DNA of 26,218 bases from Alphaproteobacteria bacterium (lineage in GTDB: Bacteria; Pseudomonadota; Alphaproteobacteria; G02398745; G023898745). How positions within the stretch are numbered: the first letter of the stretch is position 1; every line of letters starts with the position of its first letter. The stretch is from positions 1 to 26,218 of the forward strand of contig DAHXKW010000175.1 in assembly GCA_027366195.1 (NCBI GenBank), read 5' to 3'. The notes under the pieces were generated by a model. That model was given only the letters and a program-made list of their open reading frames with translations, made no database searches and was not told the DNA's origin. Shown piece after piece: positions 16,779-25,398 of the stretch. A program made the position numbers and the translations under genes.

Positions 16779-16784
16779 TTTCTT

Positions 16785-17243
16785 TTGATTCAGAAGGTTA
16801 TTGCACTTAATAAAATCGCTCGTTTTGAATATAACTTGTTAGACACCCTGGAAGCAGGGGTTGTTTTAACAGGTTTTGAAGTTAAATCTGCCCGTTTAGG
16901 TGGCGTCAGTATAAAAGAATCTTATATTGGTGAGATGAGGGATTCTGAAGCGTTGTATTTATTCAATGCTAATTTTCCTGAATATAAAAAAACAACGACA
17001 ATTAAACAAGAGCCTAAACGGCCTAGAAAACTGTTGCTTAATAAAAGACAGATGAGCAAATTAATAGGGCAGGTGCATAGAAAAGGTTTTACTATTGTTC
17101 CGTTGCAGCTTTATTTTAATGAACGTGGTATTATTAAACTTGAGATCGCTTTAGCACAGGGCAAAACCTTAACTGATAAGCGTGAAACAATTAAACAGCG
17201 TGAATGGGAACGTGAAAAACATAGGATTTTAAAGAACAAATGA
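16785..17243 (+). CDS. smpB: SsrA-binding protein (trans-translation)
   Basis: A 152-aa protein that binds tmRNA and brings it to stalled ribosomes. Family blocks are clear: ALNKIARFEYN, AGVVLTGFEVKSARLG, KESYIGEM, RPRKLLLNKRQM, and the C-terminal DKRETIKQREWEREKHRILK that enters the mRNA channel. The start is TTG at 16785, six bases after the stop of the 54-aa lipoprotein; no ATG or GTG is available near the expected start, and the distance suggests coupling. Its TGA overlaps the typA ATG (ATGA). The partner tmRNA gene is not in this window. Confidence 0.95.
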   Translation: MIQKVIALNKIARFEYNLLDTLEAGVVLTGFEVKSARLGGVSIKESYIGEMRDSEALYLFNANFPEYKKTTTIKQEPKRPRKLLLNKRQMSKLIGQVHRKGFTIVPLQLYFNERGIIKLEIALAQGKTLTDKRETIKQREWEREKHRILKNK

Positions 17244-19054
17244 AAGAAATTCGTAACGTAGCTATTATTGCTCACGTGGATCATGGGAAGACGACTCTTA
17301 TAGATTCTCTTTTAAAACAAAGTGGTACATTTCGTGAAAATCAGAAAGTTGATGAACGCGTTATGGACAGTAATGATCTTGAAAAAGAGCGTGGCATAAC
17401 TATTCTTGCCAAGTGTACATCGATTGAGTGGAAAGGTTGCCATATCAATATTGTTGATACCCCAGGGCATGCTGATTTTGGTGGTGAGGTTGAACGAATC
17501 TTATCGATGGTAGACGGTGTTATTTTATTAGTTGATGCTGCTGAAGGTCCTATGCCTCAAACAAAATTTGTTTTGGGTAAAGCATTGAAACAAGGTTTGA
17601 GACCAATTGTTGTTATCAACAAAATCGATCGTTCAGACGCGAGACAGAATGAGGTTATTGATGAAGTTTTTGATCTTTTTGTGGCTTTAGATGCATCGGA
17701 CGAGCAAACGGATTTCCCTATCCTTTATGCCTCTGGAAGAAGTGGATGGTGTGTTAAAAACCTAAGTGATCCAAGAGAAAATTTATATCCCCTACTGGAT
17801 CTTATTTTATCTCATGTTCATAAACCAAAGGTTGATGTTGATGCACCCTTTTCCATGCTAGCTACCCTGCTTAGCCATGATCCTTTTTTAGGTCGCATGT
17901 TAACGGGTCGTATCTATAGCGGGACAGCAAAAGCGAATATGGCGGTTAAAGCTATCAATCTAAATGGTGAAGTTGTGGAACGTTTTCGTTTGACAAAATT
18001 ACATGGGTTTTTAGGTGTTGATCGTATTGAGCTAGAAGAGGCAATTGCTGGAGATATTATCTGTATTGCTGGGATGGAAACGGCCTCTGTTGCCGAGACC
18101 ATTTGCGATCTTGCTGTTGAAATTCCGCTTAAGTCTACACCTATTGATCCGCCCACTATGGCTATCACAATTAGTGTTAACAATTCGCCTTTGGCGGGAC
18201 AAGAAGGAACAAAAGTAACCAGTCGTATGATTCGTGATCGTTTGTTTTCTGAAGCTGAAACAAATGTATCGATCACTGTGAAGGAGTCTGAGGATAAAGA
18301 TTCTTTTGAAGTCGGAGGACGCGGAGAACTACAGTTAGGTGTTCTTGTTGAAACAATGCGACGTGAAGGCTTCGAGCTATCTGTATCAGCACCAAAGGTT
18401 TTATTTAAAACTGATGAACATAATAATGTGCTTGAGCCCATGGAAGAAGTTACCGTAGATGTGGATGACGAATATAGCGGTGTGGTCGTTGAAAAAGTTA
18501 GCATACGTAAAGGAGTGATGACAGATATGCGTCCCTCTGGTAATGGTAAGACGCGCATCCTGTTCATCTGTCCTTCACGGGGATTAATTGGGTATCAAAG
18601 TGAATTTCTCACTGACACAAAAGGTACGGGGGTATTAAATCGTATTTACCACAGCCATGGTCCTTACAAAGGAGAAATTATCACACGTAATAAGGGAACT
18701 TTAATTGCAACTGATCAGGGGGAGGCTGTAGCCTATGCTTTGTTCAATTTGCAGGACCGCGGCATCATGTTTGTCAAACCAAAGGACAAGGTTTATCAGG
18801 GTATGATTGTTGGAGAAAATTCACGTGATAACGATTTGGAGATCAATGTTCTGAAGGAAAAACAATTAAGCAATGTGCGTTCTGCAGGTGCTGATGAAGC
18901 TATACGACTTGTGCCGCCGCGCATCATGTCACTTGAAGAAATGATTGCCTATATTAATGATGATGAGTTGGTTGAGGTGACACCAAAAAATCTGAGATTG
19001 AGGAAAAAATTATTAGATCCTAATGACCGCAAACGCGCTTCTCGTCGTTCATAA
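17240..19054 (+). CDS. typA: Translational GTPase TypA/BipA
   Basis: A 604-aa ribosome-associated GTPase of the EF-G family, involved in ribosome assembly at low temperature and stress responses. G motifs: AHVDHGKT (11-18), RGITI (51-55), DTPGH (73-77), NKID (127-130) and an SGRSG-type G5 near 165. Domain order follows the family: GTPase, beta barrel, two alpha/beta domains, and the BipA-specific C-terminal domain with [15 protein letters not shown]. Length matches (about 600-610 aa). Overlap with smpB by four bases means both are made from one transcript. Confidence 0.97.
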   Translation: MKEIRNVAIIAHVDHGKTTLIDSLLKQSGTFRENQKVDERVMDSNDLEKERGITILAKCTSIEWKGCHINIVDTPGHADFGGEVERILSMVDGVILLVDAAEGPMPQTKFVLGKALKQGLRPIVVINKIDRSDARQNEVIDEVFDLFVALDASDEQTDFPILYASGRSGWCVKNLSDPRENLYPLLDLILSHVHKPKVDVDAPFSMLATLLSHDPFLGRMLTGRIYSGTAKANMAVKAINLNGEVVERFRLTKLHGFLGVDRIELEEAIAGDIICIAGMETASVAETICDLAVEIPLKSTPIDPPTMAITISVNNSPLAGQEGTKVTSRMIRDRLFSEAETNVSITVKESEDKDSFEVGGRGELQLGVLVETMRREGFELSVSAPKVLFKTDEHNNVLEPMEEVTVDVDDEYSGVVVEKVSIRKGVMTDMRPSGNGKTRILFICPSRGLIGYQSEFLTDTKGTGVLNRIYHSHGPYKGEIITRNKGTLIATDQGEAVAYALFNLQDRGIMFVKPKDKVYQGMIVGENSRDNDLEINVLKEKQLSNVRSAGADEAIRLVPPRIMSLEEMIAYINDDELVEVTPKNLRLRKKLLDPNDRKRASRRS

Positions 19055-19088
19055 AATCTTTGGTAAAAAAGAAAAACAAAAGATCTAT

Positions 19089-19580
19089 TTAAACCTTATT
19101 TTTCATACGCTCTAATATTTGCCTTTGTTCTTGTTTGCTTAAATAATCAAGGAACGTGATTCCGTTGATGTGATCAATTTCATGTTGTGCGCAAATGGCC
19201 CAGACAGCTTCAAATGTTTTTTCTTGGGTTTTACCAGTGGTATCTAGGTATTTAACACGTACTGATTTGTGACGTTGAACTTCCACGCAAGCTCCAGGGA
19301 AAGATAAGCATCCCTCTTTAACTATTATTTGCTCTTCAGAGTGCCAAACAATCTCGGGGTTAATTAATTTGACGGGACTATCGTGTTTTTCAGAGCAATC
19401 CATAACGATCATACGTGACAATAAATTAATCTGGTTTGCGGCCAAACCGCAGCCTTTATCGGCATACATAGTTTCCAACATATCATCAAGTAACTCAAGA
19501 ATTTGAGGTGTAACTTTTTCAACGGGTTTAGCTACCGTTTTCAAAGCGGCATGAGGAAATTTAACAACGTGCCGAATCAC
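19089..19580 (-). CDS. def: Peptide deformylase
   Basis: A 163-aa metalloenzyme that removes the N-formyl group from new proteins. The three motifs are intact: GCGLAANQ (43-50), EGCLS (89-93, metal ligand C91) and QHEIDH (132-137, ligands H133 and H137, catalytic E134). The start is GTG at 19580 (protein begins MIRHVVKFP, a usual deformylase start). It is divergent from murE, only 48 bases apart, and convergent with typA, 34 bases apart. The usual neighbour fmt is not present. Between it and typA, ATCTTT and AAAGAT can form only a weak stem, so no terminator is called. Confidence 0.95.
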   Translation of the reverse strand: MIRHVVKFPHAALKTVAKPVEKVTPQILELLDDMLETMYADKGCGLAANQINLLSRMIVMDCSEKHDSPVKLINPEIVWHSEEQIIVKEGCLSFPGACVEVQRHKSVRVKYLDTTGKTQEKTFEAVWAICAQHEIDHINGITFLDYLSKQEQRQILERMKNKV

Positions 19581-19628
19581 AATACTGGACGTTATAAATA
19601 TTTATTTGTATTATAGGTCACGTAGAGG

Positions 19629-20792
19629 GTGTTTGCCAGTTCACACATGTCAAGGCTTCAGTTTACGTTATCTATCCGGGCAAAATATGAAGGTAAGCAG
19701 CCTAAATTTTGCTATGCGGTAACGGGAACTTCTGGAAAAACCTCTGTCTGTTACTTTTTATTTCAGTTATTTGATCTTCTTGGCTATAAGGCAGCTTATA
19801 TTGGTACTCTTGGAATTTATAATAATGTTGGATGCAAGACATCCGTTATTAGTGACCTGACAACTTTGTCTCCGGAAAATTTGCATAAAACTTTAGCTGA
19901 GTTGGATGATGCGGGTGTGACGCACGTGGCTATAGAGGCGTCTAGCCATGGGCTTGATCAATATCGTTTACACGGGGTCAGGTTGCATGCTGTTGGTTTT
20001 ACAAATTTGTCGCGCGACCACTTGGACTATCACCCAGATATGCAATCTTATTTTGCAGCTAAAAAACGTTTGTTTACTGATTTTTCGCCAAAAATTGCCG
20101 TTACGAATGTGCAAGATGTCTATTCACAGCGCTTAACGGCAACGGATCAATTTGGGAAAGGTACGCCATATTATTATCAGGATGGAAAAATTTGGATATG
20201 CGGTAATTCTGTGGATATAGACAAACTTCAGATTTTTGGAGAGTTCCAATATTCGAACATTTGTTGCGCAATGGCGATGCTTCCAGAAGCGCAAGAAAAA
20301 GCTCAAATTCTTCTCCCCAAATTGAAACCTGTTCCTGGGAGGTTTGAAAAAATTAGTAATAATCCTCAGGTCATAGTAGATTATGCGCACAAGCCGGAAG
20401 CTATGCGAACTGTTCTTGAAAATCTTCGCCAGCATACAAAAGGCCGGATTATTACTGTGTTCGGTTGTGGTGGTGATAGAGATGCAGGAAAACGTTCTAT
20501 TATGGGAAATATAGCCCAAGAACTATCCGAAGTAGTTGTTGTCACAGATGACAATCCTCGTTTTGAAGAGCCTGCTATTATACGCAAACAAATTCTAAAG
20601 GGGTGTATGAACGCCATAGAAATTGATAGTCGGGATTCTGCAATTCAATATGCGATAACTCTTGCAAAACCAGAAGATAGTGTTGCTATTCTAGGAAAAG
20701 GACAAGAGAAATTTCAAAAAATAAAACATATGATTTTACCTTTTGATGATGTTGAAGTAGCACGTCAGGCATTAGCTCATGCTGTTTGTTGA
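19629..20792 (+). CDS. murE: MurE-type Mur ligase lacking the N-terminal domain
   Basis: A 387-aa UDP-MurNAc-tripeptide ligase-like protein. The ATP-binding domain starts almost at once: GTSGKTS at residues 33-39. Further family residues are DLTTLSPE (76-83), EASSHGLDQ (103-111), TNLSRDHLDYH (125-135), the carbamylated Lys in YFAAKKRLF (K145), GRFE (237-240), DYAHKPEA (251-258), and DNPR (308-311), the signature for meso-diaminopimelate. Normal MurE is about 480-500 aa; the first domain of some 85-90 residues that holds the UDP-MurNAc substrate is missing, and the def gene occupies the space. The start is GTG at 19629. It may be a shortened but working enzyme or a decaying gene. Cell-wall cluster neighbours are absent; atpI overlaps its end. 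Confidence 0.85.
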   Translation: MFASSHMSRLQFTLSIRAKYEGKQPKFCYAVTGTSGKTSVCYFLFQLFDLLGYKAAYIGTLGIYNNVGCKTSVISDLTTLSPENLHKTLAELDDAGVTHVAIEASSHGLDQYRLHGVRLHAVGFTNLSRDHLDYHPDMQSYFAAKKRLFTDFSPKIAVTNVQDVYSQRLTATDQFGKGTPYYYQDGKIWICGNSVDIDKLQIFGEFQYSNICCAMAMLPEAQEKAQILLPKLKPVPGRFEKISNNPQVIVDYAHKPEAMRTVLENLRQHTKGRIITVFGCGGDRDAGKRSIMGNIAQELSEVVVVTDDNPRFEEPAIIRKQILKGCMNAIEIDSRDSAIQYAITLAKPEDSVAILGKGQEKFQKIKHMILPFDDVEVARQALAHAVC

Positions 20793-20934
20793 AGTTACGT
20801 CACATATTTTAATAGGTTTGATTTTAGGTATTTGGTGGAAAAAATATTGGCCAGTATGGGGATTGGTAGCTGGTATTGTTTTAGGATTTGCATCAGCCAT
20901 TTTTTATGTTTGGAAAAAATATGCATCTCATTGA
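20779..20934 (+). CDS. AtpI-like ATP synthase assembly protein, very short
   Basis: A 51-aa frame overlapping the last 14 bases of murE and, by 14 bases, the start of atpB. It has two hydrophobic segments (residues 9-19 and 27-45) separated by WWKKYWP, and a basic end (WKKYASH). The two-helix hairpin with a GIVLGFASAIFYVW second helix matches the AtpI/AtpZ family, which precedes atpB in alphaproteobacteria and helps c-ring assembly or Mg2+ supply. It is about half of the usual length (100-130 aa) because the soluble N-terminal part is absent. Position and topology support the call; sequence similarity alone is modest. Confidence 0.7.
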   Translation: MLFVEVTSHILIGLILGIWWKKYWPVWGLVAGIVLGFASAIFYVWKKYASH

Positions 20935-21646
20935 ACAGTTTAAAATTCATACTTTAATCCCCATGCATATTTTTGGTTGGGATATTTCTTTCACCAACGC
21001 TTCTTTAGCTATGATGATTGCTTGTCTATTGGCCATAGGCCTTCCTCTATTTGCTGTAATGCGTGGTAATGGTGCTCTAACTTTGCTTGAAATGTCTTTT
21101 GAATTTGTTGGTGATACGATGCAGCACTATGCTCATAACGCACAATACTTTCCTTTTATTTTTTCCATATTCTTATTTGTATTATTTGCCAATATGTTGG
21201 GGCTTATTCCCCACATGCATACAGCCACATCACACATTATTGTTACATTAACTTTAGCTTTAATAATTTATTCAATATTATTAATTTTAGGAATTATTAA
21301 AAAAGGGCTATCATTTTTCCGTATGTTTTTGCCTTCCTCGGTACCTTTGTATTTAGCCCCCCTATTTATACCGGTTGAACTTATTTCATTTCTATCTAAA
21401 CCATTTAGTCTGGCAATTCGTCTATTCGCCAATATGGTTGCAGGTCATGTTGTTTTGAAAATTTTTATAGGCTTTGTAATTAGTTTGCTTGGGTTGCAAT
21501 ACTTCGCAAAACCTTTGGCTATTATTCCTTTCTCGATTACTATGATTATGACGTGTTTTGAAATGGCGATTGCTTTTATACAAGCTTATGTTTTTACAAT
21601 TTTGTCTTGTATTTATATTGATGATATGTTGGGAGAGTCACATTAG
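20921..21646 (+). CDS. atpB: ATP synthase F0 subunit a
   Basis: A 241-aa inner-membrane subunit that forms the proton channel next to the c-ring. The start at 20921 gives MHLIEQFKIHTLIP..., the expected alphaproteobacterial N-terminus; an in-frame TTG at 20888 would add 11 residues inside the AtpI-like gene. The essential Arg is R167 in SLAIRLFANMVAGH. About five to six membrane segments lie at residues 27-47, 75-97, 103-127, 145-165, 172-196 and 200-232. A GGAAAAAAT sequence serves as the ribosome site. Subunits c and b, which normally follow, are absent: the stop overlaps the stop of an mfd fragment on the other strand. Confidence 0.95.
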   Translation: MHLIEQFKIHTLIPMHIFGWDISFTNASLAMMIACLLAIGLPLFAVMRGNGALTLLEMSFEFVGDTMQHYAHNAQYFPFIFSIFLFVLFANMLGLIPHMHTATSHIIVTLTLALIIYSILLILGIIKKGLSFFRMFLPSSVPLYLAPLFIPVELISFLSKPFSLAIRLFANMVAGHVVLKIFIGFVISLLGLQYFAKPLAIIPFSITMIMTCFEMAIAFIQAYVFTILSCIYIDDMLGESH

Positions 21647-22521
21647 ACGAAACAATATAATTCTTCTACTGGCAATATAAACCTTCCTTGCCCCAAGCTT
21701 TGCGTATAACCTTTTTGAATATCCTCCCATTCTTTTTCTAAATTAATAGTAGGTTCAATCCAAATTGTAGGTTCACCATGATAAAATTCACTGATATGCT
21801 GACTAGCAGTGTAAAACAAAGGCCATAGGTGCCCTAAATTTTTTTTATTCTGTCCATCTATAATACTTGAAACAATAGCCTGATTTGTAATAGATAATTG
21901 CTCTTTATAATTACTCTCGTAGTTGCTAATTTCTTTCTCTCCCAGTAAAAATTCATTTGCTGGCCATATTGTGATTTTTTTTGTGGGTGAAATTGTTTTT
22001 TGTGTAATTGGATCAAAAGTTTTGATGCCTTCAATTGTATCTCCAAAAAAATCTACTCTTACAGGATATGTGGTCATTGGAGGAAATATGTCAATCCGGT
22101 CACCTCGTACAGCAAATTGTCCAGAATAAAGAACAGTGTTTGTGCGCTCGAAACCGTATAAAAAAAGAATATCCATAAAATGTGTATGTGTCATCATACT
22201 ATCTTGTTCAATGAATAGAGGTTGAAGTATGTCATCTAAAATTGGGCGTTTCTCAAACCATCCTAAAGATGACATCAACAAGCAAAATGGTTGATCAAGT
22301 TTTAAAGCTTGAACTGTCCGTATGCGCTCTGCGGCATTATTTGTCAGTGGTGGTGTTGGATCATAAGCGAAATGTCCAATTGATGGGTATTGTAAAATTT
22401 TTTTTTGCAGGCCAAAAGCTTTTAAAGATTGTTTTAATATAACCAGGTCAGCTTCTGTGATAACAATACAAGATTTTTTCTGTTCGTTTAAAAAATGTGC
22501 CAGTTTGTGAAAATTCAACAT
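21643..22521 (-). pseudogene. mfd: mfd N-terminal fragment (transcription-repair coupling factor), truncated
   Basis: A 292-aa frame matching only the UvrB-homology module at the N-terminus of Mfd. Diagnostic stretches are LQYPSIGHFAYDPTPP, AERIRTVQAL, YSGQFAVRGDRIDIFPP and PVRVDFFGDTIEGIKTFDP, typical of Mfd rather than UvrB. Full-length Mfd is about 1,150 aa; the RNA polymerase-interacting CarD-like domain, the helicase motor and the C-terminal domain are all absent. The frame ends in a TAA at 21643-21645 that overlaps the atpB stop. The start codon lies within the last bases of fabD (seven-base overlap). It is probably inactive as a repair factor; a retained role for the UvrA-binding module alone is possible but unproven. 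Confidence 0.82.
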
Positions 22522-23429
22522 GCCATTGCAATGGCTTCAATATCGTGACCCGTATGGATAATTTTGCATGGTATATTTGCGCAGGTCCGTTTTGCCAAAC
22601 CGGATAATACTTGGCCTGGCCCAATTTCAAAAAATTCTTTAATGCCAGAGGATTCCATGTTTATTAGAGTTTCACGGAAGCGCACAGGGCCGGTAATCTG
22701 ATCCAATAATAAAGAAGTCACGCGTGTATGATCTGTACATGGTGTTGCTTCAATGTTTGGATAATAAGAAATTGTGAAAGGTTTAATTATTATGTTTTCA
22801 AAAACTTCTTGCATGTGATTTTGTGCATCTGTCATCCAAGGGCTGTGAAATGGGCCTGAAACTGTTAACCTTTTAATCATTTTTGCGCCTGCTTTTTTAG
22901 CTTTTTCTATGGCAATATCTAATCCATCGGGCAAACCACTGATTACTAGTTGTCCGGGACAATTATCATTGGCAATGACACAGTGTTCATTGCAGCAACT
23001 TTGAAGTTTATCACGATCAAGTCCAATAACTGCTGCCATACCACCTTCAGTTGCTGATTCTTTCATAAGTTTTCCGCGCATGCACACTAAGCGAATAGCT
23101 GTTTCAAAATCAATGGCTCCAATACTTGTTAGGGCACTATATTCACCTAAAGAGTGTCCCGCTGTGGTAGCAAAATCAAAATGTTTCACTGATTCCTTTA
23201 TGACAGCTAATGTTGCCATACTAGCTGCAACAAGACAGGGTTGTGCATTGGCTGTATCCATAAGTAAATGTTCTGGGCCATCAAACATTAATTTAGAGAT
23301 ATTTAAAGAAGCGGCTTCTTCAGCTTGTTGAATCATATACTTGAAAGTTGGGAAGGCATAGTATAAATCTTTACACATGCCAACATGTTGAGCGCCTTGT
23401 CCCGGAAAAAGCAAAGCAATTTTTTTCAT
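22515..23429 (-). CDS. fabD: Malonyl-CoA:ACP transacylase
   Basis: A 304-aa enzyme loading malonyl groups onto acyl carrier protein for fatty-acid synthesis. Active-site features: FPGQGAQHVGM near the N-terminus, nucleophile S93 in GHSLGE, R118 in MRGK and catalytic H195 in GPFHSPWM. The start at 23429 (MKKIALLFPG) is the usual FabD start; the open frame continues upstream to 23621 but that segment has no family match and runs into the SulP gene, so it is not included. An ATG at 23459 is an alternative. Its stop overlaps the mfd fragment. Partners fabG, acpP and fabF are not next to it. Confidence 0.94.
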   Translation of the reverse strand: MKKIALLFPGQGAQHVGMCKDLYYAFPTFKYMIQQAEEAASLNISKLMFDGPEHLLMDTANAQPCLVAASMATLAVIKESVKHFDFATTAGHSLGEYSALTSIGAIDFETAIRLVCMRGKLMKESATEGGMAAVIGLDRDKLQSCCNEHCVIANDNCPGQLVISGLPDGLDIAIEKAKKAGAKMIKRLTVSGPFHSPWMTDAQNHMQEVFENIIIKPFTISYYPNIEATPCTDHTRVTSLLLDQITGPVRFRETLINMESSGIKEFFEIGPGQVLSGLAKRTCANIPCKIIHTGHDIEAIAMAC

Positions 23430-23512
23430 ATACACAGCCTTGTCGTGGTCTAGGTTCATCCTAGCATCCGTTTGTCGTACAATAAAGCTAACAAACAATA
23501 AGTAAATTACAT

Positions 23513-25210
23513 GTGACTTTCGAATTGCCAGCTCTTTTTGAGGCTTTAAAAAAATATAATTTAGAAAAATTTCGTTACGATGTTTTGGCAGCTTTGGTCC
23601 TGTCTGTTTTGAATTTACCATTATGTATTTCTTTGGCTGTAGCTTGTGGGATCCACCCTAAAGCAGGAATTTTCGCAGGATCTGTTGGTGGTTTCTTTGC
23701 TGCTTTATTTGGTGGTACACGTTTTATCATATCAGGGCCAACAACAATATTTTTATTAACGTTAGCAGAAACCATGAACAAGTTCGGCATGGATGGTGTT
23801 CTGATGGCAGGATTGATGGGTGGCATATTTCTTATGATAGGGGGATTAGTTCGTTTTCATAGATTTATTGATTTCATACCATACTCAGTTATTTTGGGGT
23901 TTGCAGCAGGTTTATCCGTTATCGTTTTTACGACTCAGTTAAAGGATTGTTTGGGATTTACCATACCTGTCAGTCCTATGGAAAACCCTATTAACCAAAT
24001 GATGCTTCATTGGGGATATTATATACGTCATTTGCATAAAATTCATTGGCCAACAGCCTTAGTAAGTAGTTTAACTATTATCCCCCTGATCATTTCACGA
24101 AAAATGCTAAACAAACGAATTCCTTTTTTATTTTTTATTTTAATTGGTATTTCTATAATTACGTATTTTTCCAAACTCGATGTTTTAACGCTAAGTAAAA
24201 AATTTGGATCAACCAGTTTCACAATTCCTAAGTTTCATATGCCTATAGTTTCAGCCTCAAAATTTGTTGCACTTATCCCCTATGCTATGACCCTTGCATT
24301 CTTAGGAGGCATCCACTCTTTACTTGCTGTGGTTACGACATACGAAATGACTAACAAACCGTATAATTCTAGGATTGAGCTTCTTGCTCAAGGTTTTGCT
24401 AATATTATGTCGGCTTTGTTTGGTGGATGTACATTAACAGCTAATATGTCTCGCACGGTTACATCAATTCAAACACATGCACAAACACCTCTTACTGGTA
24501 TGTTCCATGCGTGTTTTTTATTGATATTGGCTTTGAATTCTGAGAAGCTCATGAATTTTATCCCCATACCTTGTTTAGCAACTATTTTTGTGGTTGCTGC
24601 TTATGATATGGGGTATTGGAAAAGATTTTTCAAGTATTGCCGAATGCCCCGTAATGAGTCTTTAGTTTTATTGGTTACATTTGTCTTAACATTGTTTTCT
24701 AGTGTTGCTGTTGCAATATTGGGTGGTATTGTTTTAGCGGCCCTTTTGTTTATCAGAAGGATGAGTGAGCATTCCTACATTACGCCAGAAATCAGACGAA
24801 TCTCAGGAGAGGACAATGAAGTTCCTCAAGAGATCAGTATATATCATATTGACGGTCCATTTTTCTTTGGCGCTTCGAGCCGTTTAAAAGCTGTACTTGA
24901 TGAAAATCGCCCGCAAAAAAAGATTGCCATTTTAGACTTTGATAATGTGCCATTTATTGATTCGACAGGACTAAAGATTTTGAATGAATTTATTAAAGAT
25001 GCCAATAAACGTGGGATTGAGTTAATCTTAACGAATATTGATCACGCGCGGGAACTGTTTACGAGTCTGGATCTTGGAATAGACCCTCTAAAAAGTTATC
25101 TCACCGCATCAACTTTGACTGAAGCGTTGAATCTTGCTAAGGAGCATATTAACAATCAGCAGCAATCCCCTATAGAGAATAATATGCCGGAAGCTGGGGA
25201 TTCTGTTTGA
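23513..25210 (+). CDS. SulP/SLC26 family anion transporter with STAS domain
   Basis: A 565-aa inner-membrane transporter. The N-terminal 420 residues contain about 12-14 hydrophobic segments, opening with the family motif around FRYDVLAALVLSVLNLPLCI and GGTRFIISGPTTIF. Residues 440-545 are a cytosolic STAS domain with the conserved FIDSTGLKIL loop (around 481-490), containing the Ser that is phosphorylated in anti-sigma antagonists. Family members carry sulfate, bicarbonate, chloride or dicarboxylates; the substrate cannot be read from sequence here. The start is GTG at 23513, and the protein begins MTFELPALFEALKKYNLEKF. It is divergent from fabD (83-base spacer). Confidence 0.92.
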   Translation: MTFELPALFEALKKYNLEKFRYDVLAALVLSVLNLPLCISLAVACGIHPKAGIFAGSVGGFFAALFGGTRFIISGPTTIFLLTLAETMNKFGMDGVLMAGLMGGIFLMIGGLVRFHRFIDFIPYSVILGFAAGLSVIVFTTQLKDCLGFTIPVSPMENPINQMMLHWGYYIRHLHKIHWPTALVSSLTIIPLIISRKMLNKRIPFLFFILIGISIITYFSKLDVLTLSKKFGSTSFTIPKFHMPIVSASKFVALIPYAMTLAFLGGIHSLLAVVTTYEMTNKPYNSRIELLAQGFANIMSALFGGCTLTANMSRTVTSIQTHAQTPLTGMFHACFLLILALNSEKLMNFIPIPCLATIFVVAAYDMGYWKRFFKYCRMPRNESLVLLVTFVLTLFSSVAVAILGGIVLAALLFIRRMSEHSYITPEIRRISGEDNEVPQEISIYHIDGPFFFGASSRLKAVLDENRPQKKIAILDFDNVPFIDSTGLKILNEFIKDANKRGIELILTNIDHARELFTSLDLGIDPLKSYLTASTLTEALNLAKEHINNQQQSPIENNMPEAGDSV

Positions 25211-25398
25211 CCAAATATTTTCCCTAGAATATTAAGAAAATAACTCTAGAAACCAAAAATAGTTAATTTTTAAAGGCGTAAAAGAATTTTAAAATCCAAG
25301 CTGTTTTGCTTATTTTGACAATTTTCCAAAATTTTGTTGCCTATTTGTAGAAAGTTTTCTTATTATTAAAATGAAAGAACTATTTTTAAAATACTATT
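25211..25398. other. AT-rich intergenic spacer before parA
   Basis: The 188 bases between the SulP and ParA genes are AT-rich and hold no frame. A perfect TTGACA lies at 25315-25320 but no good -10 is found at 16-18 bases. An AATATT inverted pair lies near 25215-25234. No parS-like repeat array was seen. Confidence 0.4.

Noticed and set aside
17914..18567. A 217-aa open frame antisense to typA
   Set aside because: It lies wholly within a strongly conserved GTPase gene, is Ser/Thr-rich with no family match, and has no ribosome site; it is a codon-bias shadow.
19055..19088. Bidirectional terminator between typA and def
   Set aside because: The stem (ATCTTT/AAAGAT) is AT-only at its core with a long loop and a mismatch, too weak to call.
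20133..20617. Two open frames (128 and 78 aa) antisense to murE
   Set aside because: Both mirror the murE coding sequence and show no known motifs.
23430..23621. N-terminal extension of fabD by 64 residues
   Set aside because: It overlaps the SulP start, has no similarity to FabD, and the family start MKKIALLFPG follows at 23429.
25315..25345. Promoter for parA based on TTGACA
   Set aside because: The -35 is perfect but no acceptable -10 occurs at normal spacing.
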